From Planctomycetaceae bacterium (GTDB lineage Bacteria; Planctomycetota; Planctomycetia; Planctomycetales; Planctomycetaceae): a stretch of DNA of 64,000 nt. The stretch spans positions 1 to 64,000 of the forward strand of contig JAKFUF010000057.1 in NCBI GenBank assembly GCA_021732845.1. The letters are read 5' to 3'. Below are positions 23,550 through 32,608 of this stretch, piece after piece. The notes below the pieces were generated by a model that saw only the letters and a list, made by a program, of their open reading frames with translations, had not been told where the DNA came from and searched no databases. The position numbers were made by a program, and so were the translations under genes. Each line of letters starts with the position of its first letter. Within the stretch, counting starts at the first letter, position 1.

Positions 23550-25238
23550 ATGTCGAACCGGGTCTTCGCCGTCGTGATCCTCGCGGCGGTCGCCGCCCTC
23601 GGTGGGTTCTGGTATTACACCTCGCAACAGCCAATCGCGCCGCCGATGGGTGCCGCGGGCAACGCCTTGGAATCTGGCGACACTCCGAAAGACCAGCCCA
23701 AGCCCATTCTCCAAGGCTGGAAGCGCCCGGCCGCGATGCTCGTCATCTCGGGCGAGATGCACGGCTACATCGAGCCCTGTGGCTGCTCGCAGAATCAACT
23801 CGGCGGTCTGTCACGCCGGGCGGATTTGTTCGAAAAACTGCGGACACGCGCCTGGGCGGACGAAACCGACTCCGCCGAAGCTGGCAAGGAAAAGTCGGGC
23901 GCGCAACAGCCACCGGTGGAGGTGGTTGGTTTTGACCTCGGCGGGGTGATCAACAACAGCCGTCCGTCACGCGCCCAGGCGAAGCTCAAATCGGCGGCGA
24001 TCATTTCGTCGCTCAAGGCGATGCACTACACGATTCTGGGGTTCGGCCGCGAAGAACTGCAGCTTGACGAAGACAAACTTGTCGAACTCGTGAACCCCAC
24101 GGAAGGGTTTAAGTATGTTTCAGCCAATGTGATGCTTTTCCCCAATGGGCCGGTCTCCGTGGCCGATGTGGTCGCCAATGAAATGGGGCGGGTCCCCTGG
24201 ACACTGGCGACCGTTGGCAGTGTCAAGATTGCCGTGACATCCATCGTGGGCAAGCAACAGATCAGCGAGACCCTGGGCGATGCCAGCCGGAACGACATGA
24301 TCATCGCCGTCGATCCCGCCGCCGCCCTGAAGGAGGTCATGCCGAAACTGCTGGAGGCCAAGGCCGACTTGCGTGTGCTCTTGTCACATGCCTCGCTCAA
24401 AGAGACCGAGGCGCTGATCGACCAGTTTCCCGATTTTGATGTCGTCATTTCCGTGGGCGGGCCGGAAGACCCAGACCCCAAACCGACACGCATCGGTCAC
24501 ACCCTGCTGGCCACCGTCGGCGAGAAGGGCAAACATGTCGGCCTGGTGGGGGTCTACCCGGGAGCCGAGGAGCCCGCGCGGTATGAAGGGATCAGCATTG
24601 ATGGGCGGATGTTCCAGAAAACCGAGCGTCTCGAAGAGATCATGCGTGACTATCAGAAGAAGCTTGAGCAGGAAAAAATCGCGCGGAATCAAAAGCCTGT
24701 TCAACACCCCGGCCGCGGCGACGTGACTCCGGCCAACGCGACTTTTGTGGGTGCCAAACGCTGCGGGGAGTGCCACTCGAAAGCCTACGACAAATGGAAA
24801 ACCTCCGGCCATGCCCATGCGATGGAAAGCCTGAGCAAGGGCCGCAAAGGCGAGGAAGCCACGTGGATCGACCGCGCCCAGGATCCAGAATGCCTGGCCT
24901 GCCACGTGACCGGTTGGGAGGCCAAGATCATGGTGCCCTACGAATCCGGCTACCTGTTTGAAAAGGCATACAAGGATCGGAAGGGCAAGGACGTGGTCCC
25001 CGATCTGGCGGGGCAGCAGTGCGAAAACTGCCACGGCCCCGGCAGCGAGCATGCCTTGAAGGAGCAGGCCGGCAAGGGGCAGATCACTGACGAAGTGCAG
25101 AAATGGCGGAAGTTCATGCACCTCGACATGTCCGTCGCCGAACAGGTCTGCATCCGCTGCCACGACGGCGACAACAGCCCCAAGTTCAAATTCCCCGAGT
25201 ACTGGAAAAAGATCGACCACAAGGGGATGAAGGACTGA
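23550..25238 (+). CDS. Tetrahaem cytochrome c554-like protein with degenerate 5'-nucleotidase-like N-terminal domain
   Basis: The 562-residue protein has an N-terminal membrane anchor (VFAVVILAAVAALGGFWYY), then about 330 residues that resemble the calcineurin/UshA metallophosphatase fold (GYIEPCGCSQNQLGGLSRRA; VVGFDLGGVINNS; VLLSHASLKETEALI) without the full metal-binding set. The C-terminal quarter has four CxxCH haem sites: CGECH, CLACH, CENCH and CIRCH, in a cytochrome c554-like arrangement. It probably faces the periplasm and carries electrons. An AGAAGG sequence precedes the ATG at 23550. Likely in one operon with the DUF1573 gene. Confidence 0.88.
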   Translation: MSNRVFAVVILAAVAALGGFWYYTSQQPIAPPMGAAGNALESGDTPKDQPKPILQGWKRPAAMLVISGEMHGYIEPCGCSQNQLGGLSRRADLFEKLRTRAWADETDSAEAGKEKSGAQQPPVEVVGFDLGGVINNSRPSRAQAKLKSAAIISSLKAMHYTILGFGREELQLDEDKLVELVNPTEGFKYVSANVMLFPNGPVSVADVVANEMGRVPWTLATVGSVKIAVTSIVGKQQISETLGDASRNDMIIAVDPAAALKEVMPKLLEAKADLRVLLSHASLKETEALIDQFPDFDVVISVGGPEDPDPKPTRIGHTLLATVGEKGKHVGLVGVYPGAEEPARYEGISIDGRMFQKTERLEEIMRDYQKKLEQEKIARNQKPVQHPGRGDVTPANATFVGAKRCGECHSKAYDKWKTSGHAHAMESLSKGRKGEEATWIDRAQDPECLACHVTGWEAKIMVPYESGYLFEKAYKDRKGKDVVPDLAGQQCENCHGPGSEHALKEQAGKGQITDEVQKWRKFMHLDMSVAEQVCIRCHDGDNSPKFKFPEYWKKIDHKGMKD

Positions 25239-25252
25239 TGGCACTGAATCAA

Positions 25253-25404
25253 GGTGTTGATCAACTCGATTGGTCCGGCAAAACGGTGAGTGAATCGTAC
25301 GGTCATTAACTTAACCACGAATCGCCACAAATAAAACGAATCTCACGATTCATCAACCGCCTTCCCGTCGCTGGTGATGGAATCCATTTTGTTGTCTCTG
25401 GTCC
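25253..25404. repeat. Truncated copy of the 1050-1540 dispersed element
   Basis: This stretch follows the cytochrome gene and aligns with 1330-1450 in the same orientation: shared words are ggcaaaacggtg, gaatcgtacggtcat and ttaaccacgaat, followed by cacgatt and tcaacc. It ends directly at the second MITE-like element. Confidence 0.7.
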
Positions 25405-25407
25405 TTA

Positions 25408-25612
25408 GGCCCGCGGCAAGAATAACTGTCGACTTTTGACAAGCCGTACACCCAATGAGCCGGAGGGCCTTAGCCGGCCTTAGCCCACGGTTGGAGGATA
25501 ATCGGAAGACGCCAGCGCCACGAACCGGACGCTAACGCGTGCCGGCTGAAGAATCTGCCCTCAATCAGCGTCCATCCCAATCAACTTAACCATGTTATTA
25601 TTGCCGCGATCC
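25408..25612. mobile_element. 205-bp MITE-like element, copy 2
   Basis: It has the same length as copy 1 and the same ends: left end GGCCCGCGGCAAGAATAAC, right end the inverse of GGATCGCGGCAATAATAAC. TTA flanks both sides (25405-25407 and 25613-25615), giving a 3-bp target duplication. The right-hand TTA is the complement of the TAA stop codon of the leftward MBL gene, so the element sits exactly at the end of that gene. Internal sequence is highly similar to copy 1, indicating fairly recent spread. Confidence 0.78.
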
Positions 25613-27208
25613 TTACCGACCCTGCTGCCCAATTTCGCTCGCCGCGCGAAAGTTCTTGTCCAGCATTGTCTTCCAGGTAGCCTCCGTCATGGTGGCGTTC
25701 TGGGCGTCGACGGGGAGGAAGGGGAGCCACAGGTCGGGTTGGATCTGGGCCAGCTTTCGCAGCGAATTGATGTAATCGGTGGCACCCGATTCGGACTGTG
25801 TCAGTTCGGCCTGGAGCGCCGCACGGGACTGCGCATCGATCACGATCGGCGTCTGGCCGGAAATCAGCACGGTGTTGCCGGCCCAGCGAATCTGATAGGC
25901 GATGGGAGCCACGCCCCGTCCGTGCAGCGGCACCGCTGTCAGTGAGAGCTGGTTCTTGTCGGGCATCTGGTCGATGGTCGTGACGGTGGTGCCCGGCGGA
26001 CACAGTTTCTTGACCGTGTCCACCGCGGATGGTGCGGCGATCACGTTGACCGGTCCAGTCACGACGAGTTGCGGGAGTCCGGCGGTTTCCATTTTGCCGC
26101 AGTCCGTGAGCAGCACGGCGGTGGGTTCGGTCGGTTTGAGCCCGAGTGTCTCAAGCTGCTGTTTCAGGAATTCGCGCAGTCCAGAACCATCGGGACCGCC
26201 CGGCGCATTGAACAGGAAGAACTGCGAGCTGCTGAACAAGCCATACACCGCCGCGCCGTGAAAGTCGCCAAAATAATACAGGTCGGGCAGAAGCCGCTTC
26301 GGCACACCGTCCAGAAAGCGAGCACCGCCGGCGGCGTAGCGCGCGGTGAGCACCTCCATGTCACGAATCCCCTCGTCCAGCATCGTCTCCCATTGCTCTT
26401 GGTCGAGCTGGGGGCTTTGCGGTCCGACACTGGCATTCGGATGGCCGGGGAGGATCAGGTCTGGAACGGGAAGGGTCCGCAGCTTCTGCAACGATTCGAG
26501 GTAGGCTTGGGCGTTGCCGCCAAACCGCGGCGCGAGGTATGTCGAGTAGGTTCCCAAAGGAGTTTCCCCCATACGGACAATCACATCGCCCGAGAACAAC
26601 AGACGCAGCCCGTCGCGTTCGACGAGATAACAGGTGCTGCCGGCCGTGTGGCCGGGGGTGGCCAGCACCTGCAGCCGCACGTCGCCGAAGGTCATGATCT
26701 CTTGGCCCCGCAGCGCGACATCGACCGTCGTGGGGTGCAGGGATTGGTTCGGCATTTTGAACGTGCTGAAGAACGCATCGCGGGGGCCGCCGGCCACCAG
26801 CATGGGCGCGTCGGCCTGTCCGGCGTGGATCCGCGCGCCGGTTTCCGTCCGCAGGTGCTGGGCTCCGCCGCTATGGTCCCCATGCACGTGCGTCAGAAAC
26901 ACGGCCCGGGTCTTCTTCCAATCGAGACCCTGCGCCGCCAGCTCGGCTTTGAGCCGCTGTGCATCCTCGTCCAGGCCGGTGTCGATCTGAATCAGCCCGT
27001 CCGCGGTCTCGACGGCGTAGGCGGCAGAGGGGCCGATGCCGCCCAGCAGATGCACACCAGGCACGACAGTCACGGTCGAACCGTCCAGCAGGGGAACATT
27101 CAGCTCCGCTTTGCGCCGTCCAAACGCATAACAGGCGACTCCCACCGCTGCGGCGAGCAGCACGGCCAGTCCCGCGAGTTGCCGTGTTCGTCCATCGCGA
27201 CGCTCCAT
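25613..27208 (-). CDS. Membrane-anchored MBL-fold metallo-hydrolase
   Basis: The 531-residue protein has an N-terminal anchor (LAGLAVLLAAAVGVACYAF), then a metallo-beta-lactamase fold: THVHGDHSGG (H107, H109, D111, H112), ATPGHTAGS (H187) and LFSGDVI (D208). The metal site is therefore complete for two zinc ions. The roughly 230 C-terminal residues form an extra region not recognised, with a weak second MBL-like layout (VPLHGRGVAPIAYQIRWAG). The ATG at 27208 is preceded by GAAGAGG. The stop codon coincides with the target duplication of the adjacent mobile element. Substrate unknown. Confidence 0.87.
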   Translation of the reverse strand: MERRDGRTRQLAGLAVLLAAAVGVACYAFGRRKAELNVPLLDGSTVTVVPGVHLLGGIGPSAAYAVETADGLIQIDTGLDEDAQRLKAELAAQGLDWKKTRAVFLTHVHGDHSGGAQHLRTETGARIHAGQADAPMLVAGGPRDAFFSTFKMPNQSLHPTTVDVALRGQEIMTFGDVRLQVLATPGHTAGSTCYLVERDGLRLLFSGDVIVRMGETPLGTYSTYLAPRFGGNAQAYLESLQKLRTLPVPDLILPGHPNASVGPQSPQLDQEQWETMLDEGIRDMEVLTARYAAGGARFLDGVPKRLLPDLYYFGDFHGAAVYGLFSSSQFFLFNAPGGPDGSGLREFLKQQLETLGLKPTEPTAVLLTDCGKMETAGLPQLVVTGPVNVIAAPSAVDTVKKLCPPGTTVTTIDQMPDKNQLSLTAVPLHGRGVAPIAYQIRWAGNTVLISGQTPIVIDAQSRAALQAELTQSESGATDYINSLRKLAQIQPDLWLPFLPVDAQNATMTEATWKTMLDKNFRAASEIGQQGR

Positions 27209-27364
27209 AAAACCTCTTCGTTTGCATGCGCAACCGTGGTGTGCTTTGATAAACCATTCTCCCTCAAAATCATACACTGTCTGATTTCGCCATTCTCCAA
27301 TCAATCGGCCGAAACATACCGGCTGTCAGTGGGGCGCGATCACAAGAACCACGGGCCAAAACGA

Positions 27365-28309
27365 ATGCCACAAACGCCGATCTTGGGCGATGGATTGCCA
27401 CCCGCGCTGGTTTCCATGCTGGGGCCGGAGTTCGAGATCATCCCCTGGAACGTCAAAGATGACGCCGGGCTGGCCCGCGTGGAGGCGGCCATCACCTATG
27501 GGCATCCCCTGCTGGACGGCCCCTTGATGGACCGGATGCCCAAGCTGAAGATGATCAGCAATCATGGGGTGGGCGTCGACCATATCGACGTGGCTGCGGC
27601 TGTGGCCCGCAAGATCCCCGTGGGCAACACGCCCGGCTGCCTCGACAATTCGACGGCCGACATGACGATGGCCCTGTTGCTGGCCGCCGCCCGCAATGTC
27701 GTCACCGGCGACCGTTTCGCGCACAGTGCCGAGTTCACGCACTACGACCCGGCCTTCATGATCGGCCAGGAAGTGACCGGCAGCGTCCTGGGGATCATCG
27801 GCCTCGGTCGGATTGGCCGGCAGGTGGCCAAGCGGGCCAGGGCGTTCGACATGCGGATCATGTACTTCAACCGCAACCGCGACGCCGCCTCCGAGCAGAC
27901 GTTGGGTGTTGAATACATGCCGTTCGAGACGGTGTTGTCCAAGTCCGACTTCGTGACGCTCAACTGCCCGCTGACTCCGGAAACCCGCGGGCTGATGAGC
28001 CACGCCCAGTTCGATCTGATGAAGCCCACGGGAATTCTGATCAACATGGCGCGGGGTCCGGTGGTCGACCCCGAGGCCCTGTACGCCGCGCTGAGCGGCG
28101 GACGGATCGCCTGCGCGGCGACCGATGTGACCGATCCCGAGCCGCTGCCACGCGACCACAAGCTGCTCTCGCTGCCGAACCTGATCATCACGCCGCATCT
28201 GGGCAGCGCCTCGAACCGCACCCGCCACCGGATGTTGGAAATGACCGTGGCTAACCTCCGCGCCGGCCTGCGGGGTGAACCGCTGTTCTGGCAGGTGTTC
28301 AAGAACTGA
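27365..28309 (+). CDS. D-isomer-specific 2-hydroxyacid dehydrogenase (glyoxylate/glycerate type)
   Basis: The 314-residue enzyme has the NAD(P)-binding motif GLGRIGRQ (146-153) and the catalytic set R230 (MARGPVV), E259 (DPEP) and H278 (TPHLGSAS). It is closest in layout to glyoxylate/hydroxypyruvate reductases and D-glycerate dehydrogenases. The frame is open far upstream (to 26069), but that part is antisense to the MBL gene and is rejected; the ATG at 27365 starts the conserved fold. The preceding 150 bp is the shared divergent promoter region with the MBL gene. Confidence 0.92.
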   Translation: MPQTPILGDGLPPALVSMLGPEFEIIPWNVKDDAGLARVEAAITYGHPLLDGPLMDRMPKLKMISNHGVGVDHIDVAAAVARKIPVGNTPGCLDNSTADMTMALLLAAARNVVTGDRFAHSAEFTHYDPAFMIGQEVTGSVLGIIGLGRIGRQVAKRARAFDMRIMYFNRNRDAASEQTLGVEYMPFETVLSKSDFVTLNCPLTPETRGLMSHAQFDLMKPTGILINMARGPVVDPEALYAALSGGRIACAATDVTDPEPLPRDHKLLSLPNLIITPHLGSASNRTRHRMLEMTVANLRAGLRGEPLFWQVFKN

Positions 28310-28413
28310 AACGCCGCCGGGCCACCGACATCGTGATCGACGAGCCTGGCGCGAAGGTCGGCGGCTGACCTACTGGACCAAGCTGGCAACAAGCCGGAGG
28401 TTGCGTCCGCAAC

Positions 28414-29568
28414 TCAGCGCACCTTGATGCCACCGATGAACCGCAGGTACTGCGCTTCCAGCAGGGGGATGTTGTCGCCGAAGGCCGCCTTGAAATCGGC
28501 GAGCCGGGCGGCGGCGGTGTAGGTGGCCAGTGGATCCCGTTTGGCCATGATCTGCAGGTATTTCGAATACTCGCGGGAACGGGTCTCGAACAGGAAAAAG
28601 GTCAGCGCCCAGGACTCGCTGTAGGCATCGAGCGCGTTGCCTTCAAACAAGGCATCGCTGGCAATCACGCTTTCCAGCGACTTGGGTTTTCTGCGCTCCT
28701 TCAAATAATTGCCGAACCACAGAAACCGCTCGGGGTTGATCCGCTTGTCGGGTCCAATGCCCGAACCGGTGTTGCGGATCCCAGGGGCTTCAAACACGGT
28801 GGCCAGCCCTTCGACGACCCATTTGGGATTCTGGCCCCAGCGGGTGTGCAGCCCGGTGTTGAACGCGAGTTGGTGCGTGGCTTCGTGAATCACCGTGTCC
28901 CGCGTGCTGCCGTTGATGGAACCAAAGGCGAACCCGTCCAGGTCGATGTCCGGCCCTTCGTCCTCGTCAGCGTTCAACGTCACGCCGGGGGCCTGCTCCT
29001 CGAACATCGCCACGCGGTTGGTGGTGGAGATGTAGTAGCCCTTCATGCCGGTGCTGATCTTCACGCCGTCCGTTTCGGCATATTTGGCGAAACTGGCGCG
29101 ATCGGGAAAAACAATCGCCACCAGCCCAAATTCGGGCTCGGGAATGGTGAAGCCGCGGACCGAAAAGTACCGCTGGTAGGAGCGGTACAGATCTTCGAAG
29201 ACGTTGGCGTACTGCTGAGCCACGCGTTCATTGCGGGCGAAGACGGCGTAATGCCGCGTTGTCGCCGCCGCGAACTTGTCACCCAGTTCGCGCCGCACCT
29301 GGTCACGGATGAGTGTGACTGACAGCCCTTTGAACTGCGGATCGATGTCCCGCTGCTTCTTGATCTGCGCGGGTTCGACCGGATGAATCTGGCCGTCACG
29401 CGACAGCAGGAAGACGCGGTTGCTGGCCCGAGCCACCTCACGGCCGACGATGGTTTCGCGGTCGACCAAGAACTCCACGGTCGCCTTGGAGCCGGCGAGC
29501 AGCGAGTTCGCAAATGCCAGACTGAAGAGTGCCGCTGCCAAGGCGGCCAAAACGGTCGTTTGACGCAT
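28414..29568 (-). CDS. DUF1570 family secreted protein with HExxH motif
   Basis: The 384-residue protein has a signal peptide (VLAALAAALFSLAFANSLLAG) and a gluzincin-like motif IHEATHQLAFNTGL, followed by WVVEGLATVFE, in which the downstream glutamate fits a third zinc ligand. This is the DUF1570 pattern found widely in planctomycetes. An N-terminal SLA1-homology-like segment (FLLSRDGQIHPVEPAQIKK) is also visible. Peptidase activity is plausible but not shown. ATG at 29568 preferred to GTG at 29580. Confidence 0.87.
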   Translation of the reverse strand: MRQTTVLAALAAALFSLAFANSLLAGSKATVEFLVDRETIVGREVARASNRVFLLSRDGQIHPVEPAQIKKQRDIDPQFKGLSVTLIRDQVRRELGDKFAAATTRHYAVFARNERVAQQYANVFEDLYRSYQRYFSVRGFTIPEPEFGLVAIVFPDRASFAKYAETDGVKISTGMKGYYISTTNRVAMFEEQAPGVTLNADEDEGPDIDLDGFAFGSINGSTRDTVIHEATHQLAFNTGLHTRWGQNPKWVVEGLATVFEAPGIRNTGSGIGPDKRINPERFLWFGNYLKERRKPKSLESVIASDALFEGNALDAYSESWALTFFLFETRSREYSKYLQIMAKRDPLATYTAAARLADFKAAFGDNIPLLEAQYLRFIGGIKVR

Positions 29569-29637
29569 GGTGTTGCTCACGGCTGGAATTCAACGTGTCC
29601 AGTGCAAGCTTAGGTCACAAAAACGCGTCTGGCGGAA

Positions 29638-30696
29638 TCAAAACAACCGCAGTTGTCCCGAGCGTGGTTTCGGCGGAACAAACTGGCTGAAGTCCTGTTC
29701 TGGCAGAGACTTCGTCAGTCCGAGTTTCTGGGAAAACACCTTGAACAACCGGGCGATCTGTTCGGCGATCGGCCCTGAGCCACGCATCCGTTCGCCCCAG
29801 GCGGACTGGCTGAGCTTGCCGCCGCGCGTTTCGCGAATCAGCCCCTCCACCCGTGCGGCCTTCAACGGCTGCGAACGCCGCAGCCACTCCAGAAACACCG
29901 GCTCGACGGTCAGCGGGAGCCGCAGCAGGACATATCCGGCGGATGTCGCCCCCGCATCGCGGGCGGCTTCCAGCAGGGCGGGAATCTCGGAGTCATTCAG
30001 CCCCGGAATAATCGGAGCGGTCATCACCCGTGCCGGAACCCCCGCGTCAGCCAGCATTTTTATCGCCCGCAGTCGTGCGGCGGGCGTGCTCGTCCGTGGC
30101 TCCATGTCCCGCGCCAGTGCCGGATCCAGCGTCGTGATCGACAGGTTGACATACACCAGCCGCAGTGCCGCCATTCGCTGCAGCAAATCGAGATCGCGGA
30201 CGACCAAAGCGTTCTTGGTAATAACCCCAATCGGCTGCCGCGCTTCGAGGGCCACTTCCAGGCAGCCACGGGTGAGACGAAACTCACGCTCCGCCGGTTG
30301 GTAACAGTCCGTCACCCCCGAGAACGTGATGGCTTCGGGTTGCCAGGCATCGCGTGCCAAAAAGTCCCGGAAGAGCGCCGGAGCATCATGCTTGACGAGG
30401 ATCTTGGTTTCGAAGTCCAGACCGGCGTTGAACCCCAGATACTCATGACTGTTCCGGGCATAGCAGTAGGAGCAGCCGTGCTGGCAGCCACGATACGGGT
30501 TCAGGCTGTAACGAAACGGGACATCCGGCGAGTCGTTCTCGCTGATGATGCTCTTCGATGTGTCCGGGGAATACTCGACCGGCCGGTGGTCGAGGCTCTG
30601 CAGGTACTCGTCGTCCCACTCGCAGTGCTCAAGCGTGGCTTCGTGGTGGGTCTTGTCGAAACGGTTGGGAGGATCAATCCCGGCCCCATGTCGCAT
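29638..30696 (-). CDS. PA0069 family radical SAM protein
   Basis: The 352-residue protein has the radical SAM cysteine motif in YRGCQHGCSYCYARNSHEYL (C71, C75, C78), then TFSGVTDCYQPAE and TKNALVVRDLDLL, which define the PA0069/SplB-like group. The function of this group is uncertain; DNA-photoproduct-lyase-like or other radical chemistry has been suggested. It lies alone between a DUF1570 gene and a MoaD-like gene on the same strand. Confidence 0.92.
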   Translation of the reverse strand: MRHGAGIDPPNRFDKTHHEATLEHCEWDDEYLQSLDHRPVEYSPDTSKSIISENDSPDVPFRYSLNPYRGCQHGCSYCYARNSHEYLGFNAGLDFETKILVKHDAPALFRDFLARDAWQPEAITFSGVTDCYQPAEREFRLTRGCLEVALEARQPIGVITKNALVVRDLDLLQRMAALRLVYVNLSITTLDPALARDMEPRTSTPAARLRAIKMLADAGVPARVMTAPIIPGLNDSEIPALLEAARDAGATSAGYVLLRLPLTVEPVFLEWLRRSQPLKAARVEGLIRETRGGKLSQSAWGERMRGSGPIAEQIARLFKVFSQKLGLTKSLPEQDFSQFVPPKPRSGQLRLF

Positions 30697-30841
30697 GCCG
30701 GCGGCTCCCGCACTAAGATGTGGACATTTGCACCTTTATGTTAGCAGGGCGAATTGGGAAGTGCAAAGGCCGAGTGATCATATGATCAAACACTGTGACA
30801 AGTTCTTGAAACCGCGGCAACAACGTGCTTCCAAGCCAAAG

Positions 30842-31105
30842 TCAGCCGCCGCCGAGGGCGGGCAAGAAGTGGACTTCGGCGTTGTCGGGCACTTTGGTCA
30901 GCAGCCCCAGCGAACTCACCGTGCCGTTGATCGCCACGGCGAGGCTGGGCAGCAAGGCGTCGTTGGCGCACAACCGCTGCTGGAGGCCGGGGAACCGCTG
31001 CTCCAAATCCTCAATGACGCGCCGCACCGACGTGCCGGCGGCGGTCACCTGCGCCTGGCCCTGCGTCAAGGCACGCAATTGCGGGGGGATGAAGACGGTC
31101 GCCAT
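30842..31105 (-). CDS. MoaD/ThiS-like sulfur carrier protein
   Basis: The 87-residue protein has the beta-grasp pattern of MoaD/ThiS carriers (VFIPPQLRALTQGQ at the start, VHFLPALGGG at the end). The C-terminal diglycine needed for adenylation and thiocarboxylation is present, with one extra glycine. Such carriers supply sulfur for molybdopterin, thiamine or cysteine synthesis. No MoeB/ThiF or synthase gene is adjacent, so the pathway is open. Confidence 0.87.
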   Translation of the reverse strand: MATVFIPPQLRALTQGQAQVTAAGTSVRRVIEDLEQRFPGLQQRLCANDALLPSLAVAINGTVSSLGLLTKVPDNAEVHFLPALGGG

Positions 31106-31177
31106 GAGGGTGGTCTGAAAACGAGATTGGGATGCCGCCCCCTTTGAGCGACATCCACAACCTTACCCGAGCGACAC

Positions 31178-31204
31178 AAAGTTGCCGAGTCACTCCGTGA
31201 CTCG
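31178..31204. repeat. Palindromic repeat after the NtrC-type gene
   Basis: The palindrome cgagtcactccgtgactcg occupies 31186-31204 and is preceded by aaagttgc. It lies 6 bp beyond the stop codon of the leftward regulator gene, where it could form a terminator hairpin. The same unit occurs three times inside reading frames at the right edge of the window (63219, 63511, 63649). Confidence 0.75.
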
Positions 31205-31210
31205 ATCGCG

Positions 31211-32608
31211 TCAGCTTTGCAACTGCCGCTCGAACGAGATGCCGTACTTCTTCATCTTCTTGTACAGCGTCGTGCGATTGATCCCCAAGAGGTCGGCGGT
31301 TTCCTGGCGGTTCCAACCGTTGGATTCCAGGGCTTCCAGAATCAAAGTCTTTTCCGGGTTGGCGAGTGCGGCCTTGAGGCTGCCGCTCAGGCTGCGGGAC
31401 TGCATCGCCTCGGGGGTTGTGCCACGGCGGACGCACTCGGGCAGGTCTTCGACCCCGATGATCGGGCGTTTGGACAGCACGACGGAGCGTTCAACGATGT
31501 TGACCAGTTCGCGGACGTTGCCCGGCCAGTTGTAGCGCTGCAGCATCTGCACCGCCTGTTCGCTGAAGCCATGCACCGTCTTGTTCGACTGCTTGCGGAA
31601 CTCTTCGAGGTAGTGTTCCAGCAGCAGGGGGATGTCGCCCATCCGCTCCCGCAGGGCGGGTTGCTCCAGCATGATGACATTGATGCGGTAGTACAGATCC
31701 TGGCGGAAGGTGCCCTTGGCGACCGCGTCTTCCAGGTCGACGTTGGTGGCGAGAATCAGCCGGATGTCGACCTTGTGTGTTTTGTTGCCGCCCACCGGTT
31801 CGAACTCGCGGTCCTGCAGCACGCGCAGCAGCTTGACCTGCAGATTTGGCGAGGCGGTGGCGATTTCGTCGAGGAAGATCGTGCCCCCGTCGGCCTGCAG
31901 GAACTTTCCGATTTTGTCATGCACGGCGCCTGTAAAACTGCCGGCGACATGGCCGAACAGTTCGCTTTCGAGGAGTGAATCGGGAAGTGAGCCACAGGCC
32001 ATTTCGACGAACGGCTTTTGGCGGCGGCTGGACAACTGGTGAATCGAGCGGGCCGTCATCGTCTTGCCCGTGCCGCTTTCACCGAGGATCAAGACAGTCG
32101 TCCGGGTGTCGGCGACGCTCTCGATCAGGTCGAACATCTTCAGCATCTTGTAGTCGTGGCCGATGATGTTGCCCAGGCCGAAACGCTGGTCAAGCTGCCG
32201 CTTCAGGGTCCGGTTTTCGGCAATGATCTCGCGTTGTCCGAGTGCCCGCTGGATGCACAGCGACAAGTCATCGTCGATCAACGGCTTGGTCAAATAGTCA
32301 AACGCGCCCAGTCGGATCGCTTCGACGGCGTTTTCAATCGTCCCAAAGCCGGTGATCAGCACGACCGCCGTTTCCGGGGCCGCCGCCTTGATCGTTTCCA
32401 GCACATGGAACCCGTCGTCATCCTGCAAATTGACGTCGCACAGAACCACGTCAAACGGATACGTGGCTCCGCGGGAGATGGCCTCCCGTGCCGTCTGGCA
32501 GGTTTCGACGCGATGCCCGAAGCTGCGCAGAAAGTCTGCCATCGCTTCCAGGATATACTGATCGTCGTCAACGAGAAGCAGGTTGCCCGTGGTGAGCGTG
32601 GTATTCAT
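31211..32608 (-). CDS. Sigma-54-dependent response regulator, NtrC family
   Basis: The 465-residue protein has a receiver domain (D15/D16 acidic pair region, phosphoacceptor D58 in LCDVNL, K108), an AAA+ sigma-54 activator domain (Walker A GESGTGKT 176-183; GSFTGA 213-218 in place of GAFTGA; Walker [10 protein letters not shown] 231-239) and a Fis-type helix-turn-helix ([20 protein letters not shown]) at the C terminus. It activates transcription from -24/-12 promoters. No histidine kinase is adjacent. The ATG at 32608 is used; the upstream frame extension has no receiver-like sequence. Confidence 0.94.
   Translation of the reverse strand: MNTTLTTGNLLLVDDDQYILEAMADFLRSFGHRVETCQTAREAISRGATYPFDVVLCDVNLQDDDGFHVLETIKAAAPETAVVLITGFGTIENAVEAIRLGAFDYLTKPLIDDDLSLCIQRALGQREIIAENRTLKRQLDQRFGLGNIIGHDYKMLKMFDLIESVADTRTTVLILGESGTGKTMTARSIHQLSSRRQKPFVEMACGSLPDSLLESELFGHVAGSFTGAVHDKIGKFLQADGGTIFLDEIATASPNLQVKLLRVLQDREFEPVGGNKTHKVDIRLILATNVDLEDAVAKGTFRQDLYYRINVIMLEQPALRERMGDIPLLLEHYLEEFRKQSNKTVHGFSEQAVQMLQRYNWPGNVRELVNIVERSVVLSKRPIIGVEDLPECVRRGTTPEAMQSRSLSGSLKAALANPEKTLILEALESNGWNRQETADLLGINRTTLYKKMKKYGISFERQLQS

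Noticed and set aside
26069-27364. N-terminal extension of the hydroxyacid dehydrogenase frame
   Set aside because: This part is antisense to the MBL hydrolase gene and has no fold; the ATG at 27365 starts the conserved enzyme.
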